Position numbers and translations under genes: made by a program. This document shows positions 10,501 through 18,124 of a stretch of 64,000 nt of DNA, piece by piece. Position 1 is the stretch's first letter. Each line of letters opens with the position of its first letter. The notes below the pieces were generated by a model. It saw only the letters and a program-made list of their open reading frames with translations. It did not search any database and was not told the DNA's origin. Origin of the DNA: Alistipes sp. (GTDB taxonomy: Bacteria > Bacteroidota > Bacteroidia > Bacteroidales > Rikenellaceae); the NCBI GenBank assembly GCA_017463615.1, contig JAFTOU010000006.1, positions 1-64,000 on the forward strand. Direction: 5' to 3'.

Positions 10501-10704
10501 TAGGGTAGCGATACGCGCTACGAGCATAAAGAGCGGCGCACCAGGGGGGTGTCCCACCTCTAATTTATACGATGTAGCCACAAACTCCGAGCAATCCCAG
10601 AGGCTTGAAGATGGCTCTATAGTAAGCAGATAGACCATCGCCGCCACGGCAAAAACGCCCCAGCCGATCCACCTGTTTAACTTGTTAAATCTCTGTAAAT
10701 CCAT
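7501..10704 (-). CDS. DUF2723 polytopic membrane protein (TMEM260/O-mannosyltransferase-like)
   Basis: 1067 aa. The N-terminal half has many hydrophobic segments and the DUF2723 signature: an early S-S-S-L-W-D-C-S-E-F block (about residues 32-41) and G-H-P-P-G-A-P (51-57). These acidic and proline motifs in the first external loop are reminiscent of lipid-linked-sugar glycosyltransferases (GT-C fold). The eukaryotic relative TMEM260 is reported to be an O-mannosyltransferase. The C-terminal 450 residues are soluble, probably periplasmic, with a TPR-like stretch at the end. A role in glycosylating exported proteins is likely by family but not shown here. It is first gene of a unit with cysS. 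Confidence 0.85.
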   Translation of the reverse strand: MDLQRFNKLNRWIGWGVFAVAAMVYLLTIEPSSSLWDCSEFVATSYKLEVGHPPGAPLFMLVARIATLLAPSPYYVPHMVNGMNALASAFCILFLFWTITHIARRLFTHGEGELTTPQGYAVLGAGVIGALAYTFTDTFWFSAVEGEVYALSSMFTALVVWLMLRWSQEADTKHAMRWIVLIAYLMGLSIGVHILNLLTIPALVFIYYFRTTKRVSWKGLLYATLAAGAILMAINGIIIPYTVYLGMLVDIWFVNSLSLPVNSGIVTFVLLMFVGLGYAIYYTHKRGAKVWNMIAVCVTMIMLGFSSYASVTIRAMVNPPMNSNNPNNPAALLSVLNRDQYGNRPLIYGASYAAPIESYTEKTVYNYNPATKQYDELTTVDNYIYPDKFMHLFPRMWNYLKKEHDYKPWAAYRTKEDFVRDENGDIVRDETGRPVRQTVMDYGKAVRYYDGYETKTIVEPTFMENLHYFFSYQLNYMYWRYFLWNFVGRQDDIQAEGVTLTHGNWLSGVDFIDELYLGPQDNLPAEMENNRARNTYYFLPFILGIVGLIYQLNRDKRGFTIVMWLFIMMGVALVVYFNSSPGEVRERDYVYAGSFYAFCIWIGLGVLALYDALSQLFKERKTAAAIAATAIAAIVPGILCAENWDDHDRSGRTWARDTGHNYLNSVVEKEGVSPIIVNYGDNDTFPLWFAQEVDGVRPDIRIMNSSYLDGEWYVDEMKCKANAADGIPFSLPREKYTFCNDWIPIIEKLDRPVDAKEVMEFIRDNDPLTKYDVGLGEDVDYIPTKRIALPVDKEAAIASGIVSEADRDLMVDTVYINLKKSSLSRSELMLLDMFANFDWKRPIYFTQAYMLNAFGLVDYLQFDGYAYRFVPILTPFEDSWEIGRVDADYAYDVLMNKTKYGGVSNPKVYVDSFMQHNIMVARTREAFARVAKAYIYKEQYDKAEQLLDRGLEVLPVSQVRFTMENTYPFLEGYYSLGADEKGDTLLMAYADTLIGYIEYYLQFEGFYGDLVTDIIDQKLGELSELYYLAGLADRKEVVRSFNQYYKEAFGMTDEELMNPDADNTDNK

Positions 10705-10723
10705 AGTTATCCAAAATATCGTA

Positions 10724-10731
10724 CAAAGATA
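10724..10731 (-). promoter_or_regulatory. -7 box for the DUF2723-cysS unit
   Basis: Reverse-strand TATCTTTG located 19 bp upstream of the DUF2723 start at 10704, consistent with a short leader. Confidence 0.5.
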
Positions 10732-11107
10732 GTAAAAAAATCTCGCACGCGCAAGATTTTTTAGCCATTGGCCTTTAGCTGTTAGCCTTTAGCCTTTCAG
10801 AGGTATTGATGCGATACCTCTGAAAGCCGTTAGCCATTGGCTGTTAGCTGTTGGCTCGCCTACGGCGACCCTTCCTCCTCGCGGCTCGGCATAGTGAGCG
10901 AGCTCCCTCTGCTCTCGCTCCGCAGCGTCGGTTGGCTTTTCAGCGGTGTCGGCAATGCCGACAATATTTATAGGGTGCAATCAGAGCCCAATGGTACCAA
11001 CTGCACCCTATAAACACTATCGCGCAGCGATACCTTGATATAGCTAATGGCAAATGGCTAAAAGCCAACAGCTAAACCTCACGCGCAGCGGCGATAGTAT
11101 GTAGAGG
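10732..11107. repeat. Modular dispersed intergenic repeat, copy B with extra hairpins
   Basis: A gene-free stretch packed with repeats. It has heptamer-like TAGCC/TTGGC tracts (10772-10800, 10828-10855, 11042-11075), a hairpin CAGAGGTAT-loop-ATACCTCTG (about 10798-10823), the 90-bp module shared with 5784-5873 (10851-10940), and a GTCGGC-AAT-GCCGAC hairpin (10948-10962). A 13-bp inverted repeat TTTATAGGGTGCA (10967-10979) pairs with 11002-11014. No open frame here looks like a gene. Confidence 0.8.
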
Positions 11108-11677
11108 CTATATTCCCCCCCCCGCGAAGAATATTGATATCCAGACGGTTAGCACTGAACGGAGAGTTTTAAGTGCGAGGGTAAGGTGGTTCTCAACCGT
11201 CTTCTTTGAGAGGTTGAGCGTGGTGGCGATGGTCTGGTTGTCCATGCCCATATAGCGGCTCATCTCAAAGATGCGGCGGCGCTGCTCGGGCATACGACAG
11301 ACGGTAAGGCGGATGATAAGCTCCTTCTCGCGGGCGTAGTAGTCCTCCTCCAACGAGCTATTTGCAGGGCTGTAGATAGCCTCCTCCGCCAGAGGGGTGA
11401 TGCGGCCGGAGCGGCGCAGGGCGTTGATGGCGGCATTACGCGACATAACATAGATATAGTTGCTGAATGAGTGTACCTCCACGCCGAACATCTCGCGGCG
11501 CTCCCACACCTTGACAAATATATCCTGCGTAACATCCTCGGCGATAGTGTCAGACTTGACTATGCGGCGGATAAACTCCCATACGCGGGGATAGAAGTGC
11601 TCAAATACGACGCGGTAGGCACTCTGGTCGCCTTCAGAGAGCCGCTTGATAATTGCCGGGTCGATGCTTTTGTTCAT
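11108..11677 (-). CDS. ECF sigma-70 factor (SusC-linked, Bacteroides expansion type)
   Basis: 189 aa from the ATG at 11677. An in-frame ATG at 11710 is rejected because the promoter box (11698-11705) falls inside it. Region 2 (D-V-T-Q-D-I-F-V-K-V-W-E-R) and region 4 (M-D-N-Q-T-I-A-T-T-L-N-L-S-K-K-T-V-E-N-H) are clear. It directs RNA polymerase to target promoters, here most likely the SusC/SusD genes, and is held by the FecR-like anti-sigma encoded divergently. The C-terminus is hydrophobic and ends in a nine-C run on the top strand (11115-11123), so its last residues could vary by slippage. Confidence 0.9.
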   Translation of the reverse strand: MNKSIDPAIIKRLSEGDQSAYRVVFEHFYPRVWEFIRRIVKSDTIAEDVTQDIFVKVWERREMFGVEVHSFSNYIYVMSRNAAINALRRSGRITPLAEEAIYSPANSSLEEDYYAREKELIIRLTVCRMPEQRRRIFEMSRYMGMDNQTIATTLNLSKKTVENHLTLALKTLRSVLTVWISIFFAGGGI

Positions 11678-11697
11678 AATATTCTCACACTTCCTTA

Positions 11698-11705
11698 CAA
11701 AGATA
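11698..11705 (-). promoter_or_regulatory. -7 box for the ECF sigma gene
   Basis: Reverse-strand TATCTTTG. The expected transcription start near 11691 leaves a leader of about 14 nt before the ATG at 11677, and it decides the start codon choice. Confidence 0.6.
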
Positions 11706-11801
11706 GACAATTTATTTAGAAATTACCCCTAAACGATAAAAAATTTTTTCTGTTGGGTGTTTGACCTACTCTTTGTGTCTTATATATACAATAGGAAAGG
11801 T

Positions 11802-12791
11802 ATGTCAAAAATTAAGAAACTTATAAACTATTATCTGCTACACCAGTACCCCGACTCGGTGCGTCAGGAGTTTGCAGATTGGTTTGTGTCTGAACAGGAT
11901 TTTGAGCAGAAGGATACCCTACTTTGTCAGGAGTGGGAAGATATTGATGTTCAGCCAAATAAGCTGCAGTCGCGCCGCAGCTATGAGGCTGTAATGTCGC
12001 GTATCCACAACAAGGAGAACAAGGCTCACCGCATGGCGCTTGTGAGTCAGATGTTGCGCGTAGCTGTAGTGGTGGTCGTCGCACTGGCCGTAACGGCGAT
12101 TGTCGGGATGGCTGTAAATCGCTCGCCACGATTGGAGTGGAAGGAGGTATATACTCAGCGCGGAGAGAGTCGCACGGTGGAGTTGGAGGATGGCTCTACT
12201 ATCCGTCTGGCACCGGGCTCACGACTCATCTACCCAACAGCCTTTACGGAGGATGTTCGCCGCGTATATCTCTCGGGCGAGGCTTTTGCCGATATTGCCA
12301 AGGATGAGACGCGCCGCTTTGTGGTTGCCGCCGAGCAGGTGGATGTGGTGGTGCACGGTACGCAGTTCAATATCCGCGCCTACGACTCAAATAGCGAGGT
12401 GGAGGTTATGCTCTTGGAGGGTTCGGTAGATATGCAGACCAAGAATATGCGTCAGAATCGTACGATGCGTATGCGTCCGGGCGATTTTGTCAAGTTGGAT
12501 AAGCGCTCGGGTCGCCTGACCTGCGAGAATATCCCGAAGGATATGTTTGAGCAGAACAGCCGCTCGTGCAACCTGACATTTATCAACTCGCGCCTCGGAG
12601 ATATCGCAGTGCAGCTGGAGCGAATGTTTGATGTGCGCATAATTATAGACCAGGCGTCGCTTGCCGAGGAGCGTTACTACTCAGCCTTTGTGAACAACGA
12701 GTCGCTTGACCGCATACTCTCAACCCTTGAGCAGAACGGCAAGATGAGCTACCGCTGGAATCAGGGCGAGATACACCTATATATTAAATAA
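11802..12791 (+). CDS. FecR-family anti-sigma factor (with DUF4974)
   Basis: 329 aa, starting at the ATG at 11802 (M-S-K-I-K-K); the upstream in-frame ATG at 11757 adds a hydrophobic stretch atypical of the family. A cytoplasmic N-terminal sigma-binding part is followed by one membrane span (about residues 80-102), then a periplasmic FecR domain (R-G-E-S-R-T-V-E-L-E-D-G-S, later G-E-A-F-A-D-I) and a C-terminal STN-like DUF4974 domain. It should bind the sigma factor and receive a signal from the STN domain of the adjacent SusC. Sigma and anti-sigma genes are divergent here instead of being in one operon. Confidence 0.9.
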   Translation: MSKIKKLINYYLLHQYPDSVRQEFADWFVSEQDFEQKDTLLCQEWEDIDVQPNKLQSRRSYEAVMSRIHNKENKAHRMALVSQMLRVAVVVVVALAVTAIVGMAVNRSPRLEWKEVYTQRGESRTVELEDGSTIRLAPGSRLIYPTAFTEDVRRVYLSGEAFADIAKDETRRFVVAAEQVDVVVHGTQFNIRAYDSNSEVEVMLLEGSVDMQTKNMRQNRTMRMRPGDFVKLDKRSGRLTCENIPKDMFEQNSRSCNLTFINSRLGDIAVQLERMFDVRIIIDQASLAEERYYSAFVNNESLDRILSTLEQNGKMSYRWNQGEIHLYIK

Positions 12792-12850
12792 GCAAAAGAG
12801 TATTAAACAATACACTTAATTAACCTATTTTCTAATCAAAACTTAACACT

Positions 12851-15800
12851 ATGAGAACAAAAGTTTCCTCTCATCGTCGTTTGTGGACTATTCTGCTTGC
12901 GATGTGTGTGATGTTGGCTCTTCCGCTCTCTGCTGAGGCGCAGAAGGTCAGCTTGAAGTTGAAGGATGCAACTGTTCAGCAGGCGATTCAGTCGCTTCAG
13001 AAGCAGGGCTATTCAATTTCTGTTAAGCTCAGCGATGTCAATATGGATGCCGCTGTGTCAATTGATGCCAAAGACGAAGAGCTGTCAAGCGTTCTGGGCA
13101 AAATCTTTGCCGGTCAGAATGTAGACACTACCGTTGATGGCAAGAGCATTATCGTTACCAAGCGTGTTGCTGCTGCAGCTACTCCTGCTCGTACCACAAC
13201 GGTAACAGGTACAGTAAAGGATGCTGCGGGCAATCCGCTCATCGGTGTTACTGTATGGGTTGAGGGTACTACTAACGGTACTACAACCGATATGGCGGGT
13301 AACTACTCGCTGACGGCTAAGAGCAACGAGACTCTGGGCTTCTCTTACATTGGTTACACCGATGTTATGGAGCTTGTAGGTCGTCGCTCAGTGATTGATG
13401 TAACTCTTGCTGAGGCTGCTACCTCTATGGACGAGGTTGTGGTTGTAGGTTATGGTACTCAATCACGCCGCACACTGACTACCGCAGTCTCTAAGATTGA
13501 CGGTGCAGAGCTCTTCGACGCTCCAGTATCAAATGTGGGTGATGCACTGAAGGGTAAGGTTGCTGGTCTGCGTGTTCAGACTGCAGATGTAGCTTCTGGT
13601 TCTGCTCCTCGTTTCTTGGTTCGTGGTGGTTCTTCTATCAATATGTCAAACGACCCTATCGTAATCGTTGACGGTGTGCTCCGTACTATGGACGACATCA
13701 ACCCTAACGATATTGAGTCTATTGAGATTCTGAAGGATGCTGCTTCTGCAGGTATCTACGGTGCTCGTGCATCTAACGGTGTAGTACTCATCACCACTAA
13801 GAAGGGTTCTGTAGGTCAGGGTCCTCAGATTGTATTTGATGCTCAGGTAGGTTGGTCAGAGGCTTCTCGTAAGTGGGATCTGATGAACGCTAAGGAGTTC
13901 CTCTCTTGGGTTCGTCCTGCACTGAAGGATACCCGTTCAGGTGAGACCTTCCTTGCTGGTGCAAATGCTGCAGGTACAGGTAACACCCTTGGTACCTCTA
14001 TGTTTACTACCCGCTACCTCAATGAGGGCGAGGAGGTTGCTCCAGGTTGGCAGTGGATGGAGGACCCAATCAACCCTGGTAAGTACCTCACATTCCGTGA
14101 TACAGACTACCAGAGCCAGTGGTACTCTCCAGCTCTTTGGCACAAGGAGTATGTTGGTGTAAACGGCGGTAACGAGAAGATTCGCTACGCTGCATCTGTT
14201 AGCTACTTGGCAGATGACGGTTACATCGCAGGTACTGGTTACAATGTATTCACTATGCACGGTAACACCACCTTCAAGATCTCTAAGCGTCTGGAGGCTT
14301 CTACTACATTTGACCTCTCTCGTTCAGTTCGTCAGGTGCCATTCTCTGACTACTTCACCTCTATCGGTCGTGGTCTGATGATGGGTCCTACAACTCGTAA
14401 CTTTGATACCGAGGGTAACTACATCACTGGTGGTACTAACAAGTTCCAGCAGACCGCTTGGTTCTATGAGAACTTCTTTGACCGTGAGGCTGCAACTACC
14501 CGTATGACTGGTAACTTCAACCTCAAGTGGAATATCTGCGACGGTCTGACTGCTACTGCACAGTATGCAATCTTTGACAACCAGTATCGTGGTAGCTACT
14601 ACAACCTTGGTGAGTTTGAGGGTCACAAGAACTTCGTTTACTCTGACCGCTCTACTACCGAGACTCGTACCGAGACTCTGCGTAACACATTCCAGGCTTA
14701 CTTGAACTACAACAAGACCTTCAATGATGTTCACACTGTAAACGCTACTGTTGGTTACGACTATATGCACCAGCGTTACTGGTATCTGACCGCTAACTCA
14801 ACTGGTTCAGTATCTGATAAGGTGCCTATCCTCAGCTCTGGTGTAAACTTTACTGCATCTAACGAGGATGAGTCACAGGCTCTGATCTCTTACTTCGGCC
14901 GTATCAACTATGACTACGCTAACAAGTATGTTGCATCGTTCACATTCCGTGCCGATGGTTCTTCTAAGTTTGCTCCAGGCAACCAGTGGGGCTTCTTCCC
15001 TGCAGGTTCAGTAGCTTGGATTATCTCTGAGGAGGACTTCTGGGATGCAGATAAGAGCAAGATGAATACCTTTAAGTTCCGTGCATCTTATGGTCAGACT
15101 GGTAACAACGGTATTGGTCTGTACGATACTTACGGTGCATTTGCATCAAGCCTCTATGCTGGTAAGTCTACTATGCTTCCATCAGCGATGATGAACTCTG
15201 GTATGAAGTGGGAGACTACTACTCAGCTCGACCTGGGTCTTGATATGGGCTTCTTCAAGGATCGTCTCCGCTTTGTTGTTGACTACTATAACAAGCGTAC
15301 TGACAATATGCTCTTCTCTATCACCCTGCCAGATACTGGTTCATTCAGCTCTGTTAAGGCAAATATCGGTAGCGCACGCTTCTACGGTTTTGAGGTTGAG
15401 ATTAGCTCTGTAAATATCCAGAAGCCAAACTTCACTTGGACAACCGACTTCACATATACATTCTCTAAGAATAAGGTTCTCAGCCTGCCTGAGGAGTACG
15501 CTTATGACGAGCTTGATATGTACGGTAACCCAACTGGTAAGAAGGCATACCGTATCGGTGGTTACACAATGTCTGAGACTGGTTACCGCTTCGCAGGTAC
15601 TGCAGTAGGCGAGGAGCTGGGTCGTATCTGGGGTTACAAGATCTCTCATGTGATTGAGAACCAGGCACAGGCTGACGCTGCTTACTACGATAGCCAGGCA
15701 CACGGTCACCGTCGTTCAGATAAGCTCTCTGATAAGGATAACGCTATCTACAAGGGTCGTAAGGATATCGGTGACTACGAGTGGGTTAACCGCTATGGTT

Positions 15801-16414
15801 CTGCTCTTTTTAATGGTCGTGAGCAGATTGATGGTGAGGATATGTTCCACCTCGGTAATGTAGTACCTCACTCTGTTGGTGGTTTGAACAACACCTTCAA
15901 GTACAAGAACCTGACTCTGTCAGTATACTTGGACTATGCAATCGGTCACTCTATCTACAACTATATGAAGACTCGTTTCTTCCAGAATACTCTGGGTAAC
16001 AGTAACTCAAATGTTGATAAGATGGTTTACGACTGTTGGACAGCACCTGGTTGCGACTATAAGTACGCTCGTTTCTTCCCTAACGATGCAGACTTTGGTA
16101 ACCGTAACTTCTCTCGTGCATCAGACTTTAATGTTGAGAAGGCAGACTACCTCTGTCTCCGTGATGTATCTCTCTACTACGACCTGCCACAGAAGTGGAC
16201 TCGTAAGATTGGTATCAAGAAGGTAACTGTTGGTGTAACTGGTAACACCCTTTGCTACTGGACAGCAGTGAGCGGTGGTGCTAACCCTGAGACAGGTATC
16301 AGCCGTGAGAGTGGTTCAAATATGTACACCTCTTCAAACAATGCTGATGCTGCAGGCGGTACATTCAACCCACCAGCACGTAAGTTCTTGTTCAATGTAA
16401 AGCTTACTTTCTAA
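12851..16414 (+). CDS. SusC/RagA TonB-linked outer membrane transporter with STN domain
   Basis: 1187 aa. Order: signal peptide (about 1-30), STN signalling domain (about 32-97), carboxypeptidase-regulatory-like domain (about 116-195), TonB box region and plug (about 195-330, with V-V-V-G-Y-G-T and the S-I-E-I-L-K-D-A-A-S-A-G-I-Y-G block), then a 22-strand barrel ending in a C-terminal aromatic (L-T-F). It imports a ligand captured with SusD using TonB energy and signals through STN to the FecR protein. Codons are strongly biased to GGT, CGT and GTA compared with neighbours, which suggests very high expression. Confidence 0.95.
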   Translation: MRTKVSSHRRLWTILLAMCVMLALPLSAEAQKVSLKLKDATVQQAIQSLQKQGYSISVKLSDVNMDAAVSIDAKDEELSSVLGKIFAGQNVDTTVDGKSIIVTKRVAAAATPARTTTVTGTVKDAAGNPLIGVTVWVEGTTNGTTTDMAGNYSLTAKSNETLGFSYIGYTDVMELVGRRSVIDVTLAEAATSMDEVVVVGYGTQSRRTLTTAVSKIDGAELFDAPVSNVGDALKGKVAGLRVQTADVASGSAPRFLVRGGSSINMSNDPIVIVDGVLRTMDDINPNDIESIEILKDAASAGIYGARASNGVVLITTKKGSVGQGPQIVFDAQVGWSEASRKWDLMNAKEFLSWVRPALKDTRSGETFLAGANAAGTGNTLGTSMFTTRYLNEGEEVAPGWQWMEDPINPGKYLTFRDTDYQSQWYSPALWHKEYVGVNGGNEKIRYAASVSYLADDGYIAGTGYNVFTMHGNTTFKISKRLEASTTFDLSRSVRQVPFSDYFTSIGRGLMMGPTTRNFDTEGNYITGGTNKFQQTAWFYENFFDREAATTRMTGNFNLKWNICDGLTATAQYAIFDNQYRGSYYNLGEFEGHKNFVYSDRSTTETRTETLRNTFQAYLNYNKTFNDVHTVNATVGYDYMHQRYWYLTANSTGSVSDKVPILSSGVNFTASNEDESQALISYFGRINYDYANKYVASFTFRADGSSKFAPGNQWGFFPAGSVAWIISEEDFWDADKSKMNTFKFRASYGQTGNNGIGLYDTYGAFASSLYAGKSTMLPSAMMNSGMKWETTTQLDLGLDMGFFKDRLRFVVDYYNKRTDNMLFSITLPDTGSFSSVKANIGSARFYGFEVEISSVNIQKPNFTWTTDFTYTFSKNKVLSLPEEYAYDELDMYGNPTGKKAYRIGGYTMSETGYRFAGTAVGEELGRIWGYKISHVIENQAQADAAYYDSQAHGHRRSDKLSDKDNAIYKGRKDIGDYEWVNRYGSALFNGREQIDGEDMFHLGNVVPHSVGGLNNTFKYKNLTLSVYLDYAIGHSIYNYMKTRFFQNTLGNSNSNVDKMVYDCWTAPGCDYKYARFFPNDADFGNRNFSRASDFNVEKADYLCLRDVSLYYDLPQKWTRKIGIKKVTVGVTGNTLCYWTAVSGGANPETGISRESGSNMYTSSNNADAAGGTFNPPARKFLFNVKLTF

Positions 16415-16447
16415 CAGGTATTGTAACTTATAAAAACGAAAAAGACT

Positions 16448-17944
16448 ATGAAACTTAAGAATATAATGAGACTTGTCCTTCCAGTAATCGCTGGTGCTAT
16501 GGTCGCAACTTCGTGCCACGGCGATTTGGATATTATCCAGGACAACCGACTCTCAGCATCCAACATGTGGAAGGATGCAACTGATGTTACACAGTCCACT
16601 TACGGTATCTACCAGCGTATGCGTTCTTGCTTCGTGAGCACTACCTGTAATGTATTTTACTGGGGCGAGGTTCGTGTAGGTACTTATATGTGGGGTTCAT
16701 CTATCGTAAACCTTGCTCACGACAACGATATGATTGGCGTTGAGTCAAGTACTATGAACGGTGCAAATGCCTCTACAAACTGGTCTGCACTCTACACTAC
16801 TATTGACCAGGCTAACGCTGTGCTTAAGTATGCTCCAACTGTAAATATGTCTGAGAAGGAGCTTGGCTTCGCTATCGGTCAGGCATCATTTGCTCGTGCA
16901 TACTGCTACTTCTGGGCTGCTCGTCTTTGGGGCGATGTACCTTTGAACCTTGTACCTATTGAGTCGGTATCTCAGCCAGAGTGCTACCCAGTACGCGCTC
17001 CTAAGGCTGATGTTTACGCTCAGATTGGTGCTGATATTGAGGCTGCTGTTGCAAATGCAGAGTACCTCGGTACAGATTGCTACTTCGCAACTAAGACCGC
17101 TGTAAACCTGCTTAAGGCTGAGTACGCCCTCTGGATGTACACCAACCAGAATGGCGGCGATAGCTACCTGGCACTCGCTCAGGAGGCTTTGGATGCTCTT
17201 GACCTTACAAGCGGCGCACTGCTTGACGACTACAGCAAGGTATTCGCAAACAACAACAAGAAGAACAAGGAGATTGCATTTGCACTCTCTAATAGCCAGG
17301 ACGAGAAGCTTACTGGTGGTTTCTATCCATACTTCTGGTTCGGTAACTCAACCGTTGCTCCTGCATACCAGAACAAGCCGGTGCCTATCAAGGCTACTCA
17401 GTGGTGGGGTTTCCAGCCTCCATTCATGAAGCGTCTGCGTGACAGCCGCGACCTTGAGGGCGACAAGCGAGTTCCTACCAACCTTGGCGATGGCGACTAC
17501 GGTGCAAGCGGCGAGAACCTTACTTGGTGTAACAAGTATGTAGGTGATCAGAGCGGTGCTATCACTATTGAGGACTGCGATATCCCTTACTACCGTACTG
17601 CTCTTGGTATTATGATGGCTGCAGAGCTTGCATACTACAAGAAGGAGTACACTAAGGCGCTGGACTACCTCAATGTTATTGCAAAGCGTGCTTACGGTAA
17701 GGATAACTACTACACCGACGCTACTAAGAATGGTGTTCTTAAGGCTATTGAGAACGAGTACTTCCTTGAGTTCCCTGCTGAGGGTGTTATCTGGTGGGCA
17801 CTTATTCGTCTTGACACTATTTGGGATTACAACGACTATCTGAAGCAGCAGAAGGCAAATAATCCTAACATTCTGTTGTGGCCTATCTCTAACTCGGCTC
17901 GTAACAAGAACTACAAGCTTGTTCAGACTGAGGGTTGGAATTAG
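16448..17944 (+). CDS. SusD/RagB surface nutrient-binding lipoprotein
   Basis: 498 aa. The lipoprotein signal ends at the Cys of A-T-S-C-H-G. The TPR-rich SusD fold is recognised by A-R-A-Y-C-Y-F-W-A-A-R-L-W-G-D-V-P (about 152-168) and a C-terminal W-P-I segment. It sits on the cell surface as a lid on SusC and binds the nutrient. It follows SusC by 33 bp and shares its biased codon use. The ligand cannot be read from the sequence; the absence of any glycoside hydrolase in the locus argues against a simple polysaccharide. Confidence 0.93.
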   Translation: MKLKNIMRLVLPVIAGAMVATSCHGDLDIIQDNRLSASNMWKDATDVTQSTYGIYQRMRSCFVSTTCNVFYWGEVRVGTYMWGSSIVNLAHDNDMIGVESSTMNGANASTNWSALYTTIDQANAVLKYAPTVNMSEKELGFAIGQASFARAYCYFWAARLWGDVPLNLVPIESVSQPECYPVRAPKADVYAQIGADIEAAVANAEYLGTDCYFATKTAVNLLKAEYALWMYTNQNGGDSYLALAQEALDALDLTSGALLDDYSKVFANNNKKNKEIAFALSNSQDEKLTGGFYPYFWFGNSTVAPAYQNKPVPIKATQWWGFQPPFMKRLRDSRDLEGDKRVPTNLGDGDYGASGENLTWCNKYVGDQSGAITIEDCDIPYYRTALGIMMAAELAYYKKEYTKALDYLNVIAKRAYGKDNYYTDATKNGVLKAIENEYFLEFPAEGVIWWALIRLDTIWDYNDYLKQQKANNPNILLWPISNSARNKNYKLVQTEGWN

Positions 17945-17967
17945 AAGCTGTTAAAATTATTTACTTT

Positions 17968-18077
17968 ATTATTTTATGCTCTTTACGGCTCTTTTTCGCA
18001 TCTGATTTTCGTTACATAGGAAACCTATGCGCCTCAAATCATATGAGAAAATAGCCACAAAAATGCTATAAAATAAT
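17968..18077 (+). repeat. Foldback element between SusD and the BACON lipoprotein gene
   Basis: The outer arms ATTATTTTATGC (17968-17979) and GCTATAAAATAAT (18065-18077) are inverted. Inside are TGATTT against AAATCA and the central hairpin CATAGG-AAA-CCTATG. In the mRNA this would form one long imperfect stem and may protect or attenuate the transcript downstream of susD. Confidence 0.6.
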
Positions 18078-18124
18078 TTCGTAAACAAATCTAAACACCT
18101 TCTTAGTGTTTAACACGCAAAAAA

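Noticed and set aside
17945..18124. Riboswitch upstream of the BACON gene
   Set aside because: The structure is a plain nested palindrome without any conserved aptamer core that I recognise.
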